This document shows, piece by piece, positions 54,674-64,000 of a DNA stretch of 64,000 nucleotides. The DNA is taken from assembly GCA_014529385.2 (NCBI GenBank), contig CM043963.1:98097912-98161911 (forward strand), written 5' to 3'. The notes under the pieces are model-generated. The model saw nothing but the letters and a program-made list of their open reading frames with translations. It had not been told where the DNA came from and searched no databases. This DNA is from Adiantum capillus-veneris. Its lineage: Eukaryota > Streptophyta > Polypodiopsida > Polypodiales > Pteridaceae. The stretch's first letter is position 1. Each line of letters starts with the position of its first letter. The position numbers were made by a program, and so were the translations under genes.

Positions 54674-57600
54674 GGGCGTCTAGAGGTGCAGGCCACGTGA
54701 CAAAGCAGGTATGAAGATGGAGATCATGTAGGTGGATCTAGAGGTTGTTTTAGAAAAATGGTTATGCTATGGGGCTTCTCAAAGGTGATGGATCAAGGAG
54801 TCTAAAGTGTAGAACTAGATGTACAAAAGCTGGTTTTCAAAGTGTGGTCCAAATGGCCAATCAATTGGGGTGTGTAGCTCAAGATATGGAAATTTGAAAG
54901 GAGTGCTTTGAAAACCCTCTCCGGATGGAACGAGTGTAGTGTGATGATCAAATAATAATTTATGGGGCTGAAGTGCTCAGTTTATGGAGCATATTGGTCT
55001 TTTTGGATCGACAATTGGAGTTCTGGTGAACAAGATACGAGCAGTTGAGTGGGCCAGTTTTTCACTATTTTGACCGCCTTAGTAAGCATGCTCCCAGATG
55101 TTTTTTCAAGCTCACCTAGCATTGTAAAAGAAGTACAAAGTATTTGAAGCTAGCTGGAAGTGAGGGTTTGTCAAATAGAGTTACAGACACTGAGCTGGAA
55201 GTTGGCAGCGAAGAGGTGGTTGCACGTTGTTAGCGGTCTTGGAATAGTCAATTCACGGGGGTGTTCTTGAGGTTTGAATTTTTCAATATGGATTTCCACT
55301 AGGGCTTTATAGATTGATCGTCTGACACTAGAGAAAGAAATGGGAGTAGTTCCAAAGTGGCACTGGAAAAAAAAGTTTCTTTTTTGGTGAGTTCATGGTT
55401 TTTTCATAATCCAAAGGGGTGCCAAGCTTGGGAGTCTGCCACATGGCATGCAAAAAATCCCATATGCAAATGCAAGGTAGAATGATGTGGGGTATATATA
55501 CTAGAGAGAGACCTCATATTTGGTATCCAAGGAGGAGGGAGGGGGGATATGCCCCCTCCCCCCCGCTTATGGGGCCCTGTTGTAGGAGAGTTTGCATGCA
55601 CACGATGATGTTACGCTGTGTTGACGCTTGTTGGAGGTGGTGCTACAAGGACCAAATCACACGCAAGGGGCCATAAGGCCCTCCCCTTTTGATGAGCAAG
55701 GAAAAGACCCCCCCCCCCCCCCCCCCCCCGCTAGCAAACTCGCTAGTGCTTATGGGGAGGAGGGGGATACCATGTGAGAGAGAAAGAGGAAAGTCGGCAA
55801 GGGACATCACCGCCCTCCAAAGGAAATAGCACACATGCAATACTTCTAAAAGAAAAGGCGGACACATGGGAGGCTTGGAGGAATTTGCCAAAAAAGGGAG
55901 AACCCATCCTATAAATTTTTTTTTTTTGTGCACTATGGGGGGACTTTGTGAAGACAGACAACGGGGAGGTTGTTTGGGAGCCAAGAGGGGAGGTTTTTTC
56001 CATTGTTGGTGAGAGAGAAGCCATTGTTTTGGCACAAAGATCATTGTACAAGAATTCTTGCAAGATCAAACAATCATTGTCACTTTTTTTGTGCCATTTT
56101 CCTGTTGGGGGTAATCGTAGGATCACCTAATCAACCCAATACCAACAAAATTATCAATCCTAGGATTAGCAACCCGGCTAGGACATGGAAGCATGAGCAT
56201 TGTTGGATGTATCAAATGAGAGGATTCAAGAGAATGGTCTTTCAATGAAATAGAGATTAGCCATGAATCACTAACTCTAATCACACCATAATCATCAATC
56301 AGGCATCACCTACACACATTAAGCCCACCAAAGTCCGGCTTGCCATAGATTAGAATCTCAAAGCACACTCTTGAAAAGCACAACTAATTGCATTGGTGTT
56401 GGCATCTCAAATCGACACATGCCAATCAAGGTACTTAATCAAAAGCTACACACACAAGGGTGAATGGTGCTTGAGTCTCATTAAACCCATCCACACACGA
56501 GCCAACTATAGGGCACATAGTCTAATCACAAGATTAAGAACCTCCTTAATCAACTTAGTTAGAGATGTTAAATATCACAAATTGAGTGCTCATAGAAGGA
56601 TAGGAGTGGTCAATAAGCAAGAAGTCATCACACACACTCAAACTTAGAATAATGAGAATGTGAAACTACTTAATGACATAATGGAATATAGAAGAATTAA
56701 GACTTAAATGAAGAAAGTAGAGATTAGAATAAGAAATGATTCTCTAATTACAAAGGATTAGCACTAGCCTTCTAAGCATGGGCATTAAGCTCAAGGCTAG
56801 GCCATCCATAAAGTGAACACTCAAGAGAGAGCTCTCAAGAATGAATCCTCAAGAATGAAACCTCTTTGCATAAAAGGATTTCTTATAAAAGCATGCACCA
56901 CAAGCCTTCCTACTATGGGATTAAGTTGAGCCCTCTAGCATATACAATTTGGAGCTCCCAATGATTCCAAGACCTTATACTATGTGAATAGGAAATATTG
57001 TGCACATCCATAGCAAATCCCTCACTTCGTGCATAATCGATGTCGCATGTGTTAGCCACTGCTAACATTCGCCCCTTCCTAATTTGGTGCATATTCTCAT
57101 GTGCCGTTGAAGCAAAGCATGGTGACATGGTAGAAAGCACATCCATGGAAGAATGTTGAGCTGCTACAAAACATAAGAACAAGTCATAAGTCTCAAATAC
57201 CAACAATGATAAATAAAACATGAAGTACAATGAACAATCATGCAAAGTGAATTTTTGCTTCTATAAGATGAGTCAATCATAGTAAAAAACTAAACAACAT
57301 AAAACAAAAAAACACCTAAATTATCATGAAGATTAAACCACTTGAAATTTCAGTTTTATGCATGAAACACAAGCAATCAATTATGACCCTAGGCTAATGC
57401 AAGTTCATAAACCTACTAGCCTAGAAACTATATGATCAATCTCAATAAAGCATCCAAGTCTATTATGTCTACTGGCTATAAAAAAGCTCCTAATCTATTA
57501 GTACATTGTCACAACTTTTTTGAAGCTCATGGAAGATTTGTTTTTTTAACTTTTCATAGAAAAAAGTAGAGCACAATACAAGGCTACCACCCCAAGGCAA

Positions 57601-59880
57601 GTCTAGGTACGACCCCAGCTCCTTAAACCGTCAAGGAGGTGTTCCAAGAATCTACTAGCCTACCAAGGCAACAGCTAACCCCTATCAGCCCAAGGCATTG
57701 GTTTAGTGTCTTGACCAAGCGAGCCAAGGTGATTCACCTTGCCTACCAAGTGTCAACAAGGCGCTAGGCCTCACATAGACACAACATAACATAGAAATTT
57801 CATTTTCATGTGTCTAGTAGTATTTTTGCTACTCTTTTTGGAGACTTTTTTTACTTCATTGTTTCATTTTTTAAAGCACTTTTTTATTGCTTCCAACATG
57901 AGATGTTTATGGAGGACTAAGGGACTAAAGCCTGTCCATAGCCCTAGGTCATGTTAAAAATGAATGAAGTATTAAAACTATTAAGAGTCTAGGACTAATA
58001 AGCAGTGATCTTACATCATCTAAGGTCAAGGCCAATTACCTATGATTAGCACACATAAAACCAAATTTCTAATGAGGTTAATATTCACAAAGCAAAGTGT
58101 TGAAACTTTAGTATGCTTAGATTTTGAAAATGAAAGAACCATAGCTAAGAAGCAAAATAACTTAATCCAAGCATGGGGAATGGAGAGATAAACAAAGAGC
58201 AATATCATGGAAGGATTTCACCTATTCATGCTCTTTGGAGCATCCTTGAGCAAAGCATCCATTTGGTAGAGAAGTCTCTTGATTCCTTTTACAAACCAAG
58301 CTTCTTGAAGCTAAGTGTAAACACAAGATTCAAAGGCCATTTATTGAAAGCCACAAAAAAATATTATTGAAAACCTAAAGCTAGGATCTCAAATACCCAA
58401 ATATGCCAAAGGGAAAAAACCCTAGGGAAAAAAGTGTCTTTGGTTATGCACATGGTGCTCTTTAGTAGCAAATTTATGCATACACATAAAAAATGAGAGA
58501 GATAATGCTTCTAAGTAAGCACATTTTACAATTTTTATAATCTCTCATGCATGATTCAAAAGTTGATTAAGTGCTAGCTCAATTGAAATATGGAATTTAA
58601 AACAAGCCAAGAGCTAGAAATAATGCAACTTTGATGAAATGAAGTGGCTCTTGAACGCCAAATTTTACATTTCTAAAGCTTTCCAAAAAAGTTGGCTAAC
58701 AAATAGCTCACATGAAATTTTATAATTTTTAGAGCGAGCTATGAGCTCGAGATGATTGCAACTTGTTGGAATGAAAGTGAACGGCTCTAAATAGCCAAAT
58801 TTTGCAATATATTGCAATGCCCATTTCTCACATGGATCAATGAAAGCTCAGCTTTTCCCACAACCCCTCAAAAAAGACTCAATCATTAGTGCTTTTAAAC
58901 ATTTGGTCATTTAACACAAGCACTAAAAGAATGCACGACAAACCACAAACCCAAAATTTATTGCTATCCCATGGTCATTCAAGAAGCCCAATTTAGTGCT
59001 ATGCAATGATTTTACATTAAAATAAAGCACTAAAATGCAAAAGCAATGCTAAGTTTAAGCACAAAGTCCCGATCAAGCCTCAATGCAATGTCAATGTTAT
59101 TTCCAAAAGTGAAGCTCTCATGCATGCCAAAAAGAGTTGGTCATGTAATGCAATGAAAATGCCAATGAATATGAGCATCAAACCATGCACAAGCCAAATA
59201 TTTAGTGCAAATAAGGTCATTTGTGCATAGACACAATCATAGTACACACAATCAATGCCCACATACGTGCTCTTAAACTAGCAAATATGGCATACATATC
59301 AAATGATGAAGTGACTATTCATCTCTCTTGATTGTTCAAGCAACCGTACTCCTTCAAAGTAGAGCTCAACAATTAGTGATAAAAATGTTTTGCATAGACA
59401 CCAAGAATCAAGAATCATTCTTGATCAAAACCTCAACCTTCATGTAAATTTTCCAATTATTTAATGGATGAAACATGCTCAATGCCCGCATGCTCTCATG
59501 TAGCAGTTCAATTAACACATAGTCTGATCCATAAGAGCTATTGAGAACAATACAAATCAATGTGATGCAAAATTTTATTTCAATGAACCTCCCTTCAATA
59601 ACACAATGACTATTCTTGGCAAAATACCTTCAAAATGTCAATGCATAGCTCTTTGTATTATTTTCACTTCATCTCAAAAAATTAAAATGGAATTCTCAAT
59701 TGCAAGTTTTGAAGGTCCAACAAATTTTAAGTTGTGATGGCATCACCATTATGGTTAATTTCACAAGGTCATATGGTTTTTGGAGGTGAGAGAGGAAATC
59801 TCGTGGGAGTCAACTCCATCTTTTTTCCACCTAAAATCAATTTGATGATTTTTTTTTAAATTGTCTGAACCGCAACCTAC
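54674..59880. other. AT-rich intergenic sequence; no gene identified
   Basis: Only short frames. A homopolymer of 22 C lies at 55708-55729, preceded by a C-rich patch at 55545-55566. A TATA-like GGTATATATACTAG lies at 55490-55503. Two related 130-bp units with GGCTCT(T/A)(G/A)A...GCCAAATTTT lie near 58627 and 58756. No LTR or transposase motif was found. Confidence 0.45.
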
Positions 59881-59883
59881 AAA

Positions 59884-59922
<39 letters not shown>

Positions 59923-61640
59923 CATGTGTGATGCCTGGATCAACACAAGTCAACAAATGTTTGAGTGTGTGTGTGTGGGTCTTTACTTGCAGTGGGCCAT
60001 GGCGGGACCATGGACAATGAGATTAAACAAGCTAGAGAGAGTGTGTGTGCACGCTCGTTCCTATCATGCGCCACTTCAACTACACTTGGGTACGAATGTG
60101 TGCACAAATTAGCCAAGCAACAACTTGTGGAAGAGATGGTCCAAGCAAGCGAGTTTTGCAAGTGCGGGGCCGAGAAGTCGGGCAAGTGGAGCCTAGGCTA
60201 TTGATCAGTACTGAGGTGGTGTATTGAATCTTCGCCCAAAATGCCAAGACAAGTGGAAAAGCATGATATGTAGTGCAGGTCGGGCTTGGTTGTGGCAGTA
60301 GAAAAATGCAGAAAATGATTTTCACAATGATCATGGGAAAGGATGGGAGAGGTAGGACACTATGAGCCTGGTGGATTTGAGCAGTCGGCCCCACAACATG
60401 TGGGTAGCAATAGGGTGAATCACGTTGGATGGTTGTGAATCCCATGCGCCAAGTGGCAAAGGCATGAGTGGTCACCGAGAATGAAGGCAGAGAATGTGGG
60501 CAGTACAAGTTCATGTACCATAGGGTGTGTGCCCATTTTGATGTGTGTGTGTGAGTATGGTTGTGTGTGTGCGCCAATGTAGGGCTGAGCCAAGTCAAAA
60601 AGCTACCTGCATTGAAGCCGAGCACGGGGTGTGTGTGGGGCAGGATGCGCCAAAATCGAGCCATAGTGTGTGTGGGTGAGGCCGAGAGCTAGAAGTGTGT
60701 TTGTGTGATTTTTAATATTATTTTTTGAAAAATCATATTTGTAGTTTCCACTCGGATTTCCCAGAGAGAAGACATGAGAAATCATCAAAATCAATGAAGG
60801 CTATACTAGTTTCAATATCACCCACCCCTTTGCTAATCGACTTTGACATGAAATTCTAAAACATATGTACCAACAGGAGAAGCAACAGCTTTTTTAGGAC
60901 TAGCCAGAATTTTACTTTAGTAGATCAGTGTTTTCAGCCACAAACGCTTGCACTTTCAGCTTCAGCACCATTGATTTTAGTCATCATCGACGAGCATCAG
61001 CCTAGCGTTTTCAGCACCATCAGCGCCACCAATTTTCAGCCTTATCGCAATCAAGTTGCAACTTTCAGCCCTCCCCTTTAGCATTTTCAGCATTCAACAC
61101 TTAGCCTCTCAAGTACCAAGCATCTATCGTAGAACCTCTTAACATCTATGGCAGAACCCATCAATATCTTTGTAGTACCAAGCATCTCTAGCAAGTACCC
61201 ATCAACATCTTAGCGTCTTAGCAACTAGGATCATTGTAAGCATCTTAGCAACATCTTAGCATCTTAGCAACTAGGATCATTGTAAAAACATTGTGCAAAA
61301 ATAAAAGCAAGTACAAGCTCTGGCAACAGAGCAAGGGGGCCCTTGAGGGTGGTTGGGACCCGACATTCCATGTGCTCTCTCTCTCTTGTTCATTATGTTC
61401 AATTGAATTTCTCTGTTCAAGTGAGGTAAAGTAATCTTGTTTTTGTGTGGAGTACTAGATTCAAGATAAATCCTTAAACACTTTTGCTACACCCGACATT
61501 CATATCAAAGATTTGTGCGTGCTTCGGCTTCGTGAATGCAAGGGAAGAATCAACAGCAGAACCAAGAACCCAAAGAACCTCTCTCAGTTTTTTTTTCTCA
61601 AGAAAGCTTCACGTCCCTGCCCCGGACTTAGCTACTACTT
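59881..61640. other. No identifiable gene; simple repeats
   Basis: GA tract at 59887-59919; TG-rich patches near 60540-60575. Short direct repeats of CTTAGCAACTAGGATCATTG at 61217 and about 61263 sit within AGCATCTTAGCA-type units. CACATTCC/CCCGACATTC motifs near 61350 and 61490 suggest an old LTR, but no ends were found. Confidence 0.4.
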
Positions 61641-61707
61641 ATGTTGGAATTAGGGTTGTAGGAAAACACACAGCTTGGAGAAGAGGAAGGAAGCTCAAGG
61701 CACACAA
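61641..61707 (-). repeat. LTR fragment related to the C1 LTR
   Basis: TGTTGGAATTAGGGTTG to GCTCAAGGCACACAA matches 25684-25750 with few differences. It is cut off by C2 at 61708. Confidence 0.8.
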
Positions 61708-61901
61708 TGTTGGGGTATAAAGCCCAATGTGGTCGCCCAGGTAAGTGGGCGGGCCGCTAGGTATGTACACATTTTTTTTTTTGTAAAAACCTAATAAGAA
61801 CTCACTATGCTCTACACATTACAACAGAGCAAGTTCACCATATCGTCGTGCTCTTCTTCTTGCACTCTCTCTCGCGTCGCACTTCCGCTCGTACTCCTTC
61901 A
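61708..61901 (+). repeat. 5' LTR of C2
   Basis: TGTTGGGGTATAAAGCCC to CGTACTCCTTCA, about 194 bp. GGTATAAAGC at 61714-61723 may be a TATA element. The right limit is set by the PBS. Confidence 0.75.
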
Positions 61902-61903
61902 AC

Positions 61904-61916
61904 TGGTATCAGAGCT
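61904..61916 (+). other. Primer-binding site of C2
   Basis: TGGTATCAGAGCT, two bases after the LTR. Initiator Met-tRNA type. Confidence 0.9.
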
Positions 61917-62639
61917 CAGATTGAGGCTCGGGGTAGCATTGCAGGAAGCTAGAGTCACCTGCTCAGATTGGAGTGAAATTCGACAGGAGAAGATACGGCC
62001 CCAAATCATGTGGGAAAGCTCGAAGGGCTTGGTGTTCTCAGAATTTCATTCTGAGGTCATCTCGGCCACCATTCGGCTTCGACAAAGTTCTGCGCAGGCC
62101 ATTTTCGACTACGTGGTCTCGGCGGGTGCAGATCCGACTCTGCAAATTTGGGGTTTTGGCTTACGACTGCAAGTGCTGAGGATATTGGCACTCCTAGAGT
62201 GCTAATTTGTGGCTTTCTACACATCGAAGGACAGCTCACAGTTCTTGGAGGCGTGACACATACGACACGGGCGCATCTACACATAGACTGTAGGCGACAT
62301 CCACTAGTTCATCAAGTAGCTTGTGTTTGCTTCTTGATATTCCAGATTTCATCCTGACATTGCAAGTACTTCCACATGGGATTTATTGTCATAGATGATG
62401 TATGTCTATTGAGGGTTTGCTGGCTGTGAGTCACGCAGCAAACAACCGCCACAGCGGTTATAGCATATAGTGGGAAATTTCTGGATGTATGACTTTGTGG
62501 GAAGTCTATGTACTGTCAGATTTATTGCAGCCTTTTTTGAGGGTCGAGTGAGGTTTTATTGAGCTGGGGGATTCTCGAATGTTGAGATCCTTTCAGTGAT
62601 ACAGGTCTTGGAGCGATCCCTCGAGCACCCTTAGATAGG
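61917..62639 (+). other. C2 leader and lost gag N-terminus
   Basis: The expected N-terminal gag motifs are not readable. A 132-codon frame at 61807-62205 starts in the LTR and has no motif; probably chance. Confidence 0.4.
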
Positions 62640-62888
62640 CAGCTAGGATGTATTGACTGTGAGTAAGGCACTTTCTACCATTATGCTGACTTTGGTAGAA
62701 AGCATTTACTTCAATGTAGCAGACAAGATGTCGGCTTATGAAGCATGGACAAAGCTAAGTGATCTTTATGATAAGCAAAGTGCAGCTTCACAGGTATACT
62801 GGCTTAAGAAGCATGGACAAAGCTGAGTGATCTTTATGATAAGCAGAGTGCAGCTTCATAGGTATATTGGCTTAAGAAGCTTGTTGAC
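62640..62888 (+). pseudogene. Copia gag segment of C2 with 68-bp tandem duplication
   Basis: Gag core reads STIMLTLVESIYFNVADKM, then AYEAWTKLSDLYDKQSAASQ. The block AGCATGGACAAAGCT...GGCTTAAGA is present twice, starting at 62742 and 62810. As 68 is not a multiple of three, the second copy shifts the frame, and it also has a TAG (TTCATAGGT). The frame recovers with the segment that continues at 62889. Confidence 0.85.
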
Positions 62889-63872
62889 TTGAAGATGAAA
62901 GAAGGGACACCTATGTACAATCATCTGAATGAATTCAACACCATCTACAGTCAGTTGTCAGCTCAAGGTGTCAAGTTTGATGAACCTGTTAGAGCTATGT
63001 TCCTGTTGATCACATTGCCGGAAAGTTGGGACACTTTTCGCACAACTTTGAGTAATTCTGCACCTCCAGATGGTTTGACCATAGCAGGTGTAGAAGGCAG
63101 TCTGCTTACTGAAGAAACCAACAGAAAGACAATGGACAAAGGCAAAGGAACATCCTTAGTTGTCAGGGGAAGGACCAAAGAAAAGTACAAAGGTGGAAAG
63201 AGGAATCAATCTTGTAGCAAGTCCTGCAGTGCTAAAGGCAAGAGTGACATAGAATGCTACCATTGTGGCAAGAAGGGTCACATGAAAAGAGACTGCAGAG
63301 AATGGAAAGCAGAAAAAGGCAAAGAGAAAGCTGAAGACCATGGTGAGAAGAACAAGGCCTCAGTGAAGACTCAAGAAATAAATGTGACAAACACTGTTGC
63401 AGAGGATGACAGTCTAGTGTCAGGAGACATCTACTTCTTGAAGAATACAATGGAATCAGCTCTTCTTACAGCATCTGATGGACATGCACCGAGTGACTGG
63501 ATTAAAGACTCAGGGGCATCACTTCATGTGTCTCCAAACAAGGAGTGGTTTACCTCTTATGTTACCACTAAAGATCATGTCCGGCTAGGCAATGGGAAAA
63601 CATGTGAGATCTTAGGTGCTAGAGATGTTCAATTGATGTTTCAGAATGGTTCTTCTTTCACACTGAAGAATGTGAGACATGTTCCCGCAATTACAAAGAG
63701 CTTGATCTGCACAGGTTTACTTGATGATGCTGGCTACGTCACCACTTTTGGGCAGAACATGTGGAAGATATCCAAGGGTTCTATGACAGTAGCACATGGA
63801 GTAAATTCTAGAGGACTTTACATGATTTATGTATCAAATGTCTCTAAAAATGTAATCAATGTAACCGAGTAG
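62889..63872 (+). pseudogene. Copia gag C-terminus, zinc knuckle and protease of C2
   Basis: An open frame of 327 codons. The ATG at 62889 is internal to gag, not a native start. UBN2-type gag end: TPMYNHLNEFNTIYSQLSAQ and LLITLPESWDTFRTTLSNSA. A Lys-rich linker is followed by the knuckle CYHCGKKGHMKRDC (CX2CX4HX4C, residues 123-136). Retropepsin: DWIKDSGASLHVSPNKEWF with catalytic Asp at residue 207, HVRLGNGKTCEILGARDVQL, FTLKNVRHVPAITKSLICTG. A TAG at 63870-63872 ends the frame just before the pre-integrase domain, which continues in the same frame. Apart from that stop and the upstream duplication the sequence is well kept, so C2 is relatively young. Confidence 0.9.
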
Positions 63873-64000
63873 CCGAACGTTTCTTTGTGGCATAGCCGGT
63901 TAGGACATATGTCCAAGAAGAGAATGGAAATCTTGTCTCGTTCTGGTTATTTGCCTGGCTTTTCATTTAATGATTTTGAATTCTGTGAACATTGTCTGTA
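63873..64000 (+). pseudogene. Pre-integrase (GAG_pre-integrs) domain of C2, truncated by window end
   Basis: In frame with the preceding protease after a single TAG: SLWHSRLGHMSKKRMEIL, then a CEHCL-type cysteine pair. This is the HHCC zinc module before the Copia integrase core. Open to the end of the window. Confidence 0.85.

Larger units (their letters stand above)
61708..64000 (+). mobile_element. Copia retrotransposon C2, 5' part
   Basis: 5' LTR 61708-61901, PBS from 61904, gag (broken), CCHC knuckle, protease, then the start of the pre-integrase domain at the window end. The gag-CCHC-protease-integrase order is Ty1/Copia. It runs out of the window, so its 3' LTR and target duplication cannot be checked. 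Confidence 0.88.

Noticed and set aside
55643-56126. Minus frames of 127-133 codons around the poly-C tract
   Set aside because: Pro- and Gly-rich translation results from C/G homopolymers; there is no domain or conserved start.
60080-60664. 194-codon minus frame rich in His, Thr and Pro
   Set aside because: Its composition reflects TG-rich simple sequence; no motif and no homologous frame seen elsewhere in the window.
61807-62205. 132-codon frame at the start of C2
   Set aside because: It begins inside the LTR, runs over the PBS and has no gag motif.

Overview
The window is repeat-rich nuclear DNA from a land plant. LTR retrotransposons with plant-type primer-binding sites (a TGGTATCAGA initiator-Met-tRNA type in several elements, a GGCGCC-N-GCCGGGGA type in one Gypsy element), a plant-type LINE, a hAT transposon with a DUF659 transposase and TTTAGGG-like telomeric motifs all point that way. 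There are no operons, tRNAs, rRNAs or complete host genes. The only likely host coding sequence is a three-exon 3' gene end at 11302-12161. I cannot name the species; a large-genome non-model plant is the most I would say.

Region 1 (1-10039) is a multi-level nest. A plus-strand LARD-like element without pol (P, 5' end outside the window) carries a minus-strand member of its own family (M, 389-8570) in its internal region, flanked by ACAAG/ACAGG. M's 5' LTR is split inside its GA tract by a minus-strand LINE (3182-8187). The LINE's reverse transcriptase is split by a solo LTR of family A (5473-6216), which holds telomere-like repeats. P's 3' LTR is split by a second family A solo LTR (8982-9669) with a perfect TTAGA duplication.

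Region 2 (10040-19740) holds the host gene 3' end, a block of diverged repeats with a perfect 30-bp palindrome, further family A LTR fragments, a 54-bp minisatellite and an unidentified minus-strand pseudogene.

Region 3 (19829-25911) holds a short minus-strand LTR element without pol (E3), an isolated LTR-like block and a decayed minus-strand Copia element (C1) missing the C-terminal half of its reverse transcriptase.

Region 4 (26824-54673) is a second nest. A decayed minus-strand Gypsy element (G2) is split by a hAT transposon (H, about 32104-52633). H has weak terminal inverted repeats and, at both ends, subterminal tandem arrays of about 64-bp units. It carries a broken transposase and, on the opposite strand, a kinase-like pseudogene plus an unidentified reading frame. 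A 13-kb plus-strand Gypsy element (G1, 38208-51266) sits in H's right-hand array with a perfect CCTCC target duplication, and G1's 3' LTR is itself split in its GA tract. G1 and G2 both encode a second retropepsin-like domain downstream of integrase, which is the most unusual coding feature here.

Region 5 (54674-64000) is AT-rich sequence with no identifiable gene, followed by the 5' part of a plus-strand Copia element (C2, 61708 to the window end). C2 interrupts an LTR fragment related to C1's LTR.

Nearly all element genes carry stops, frameshifts or catalytic losses, so the window mostly records old, layered insertions.
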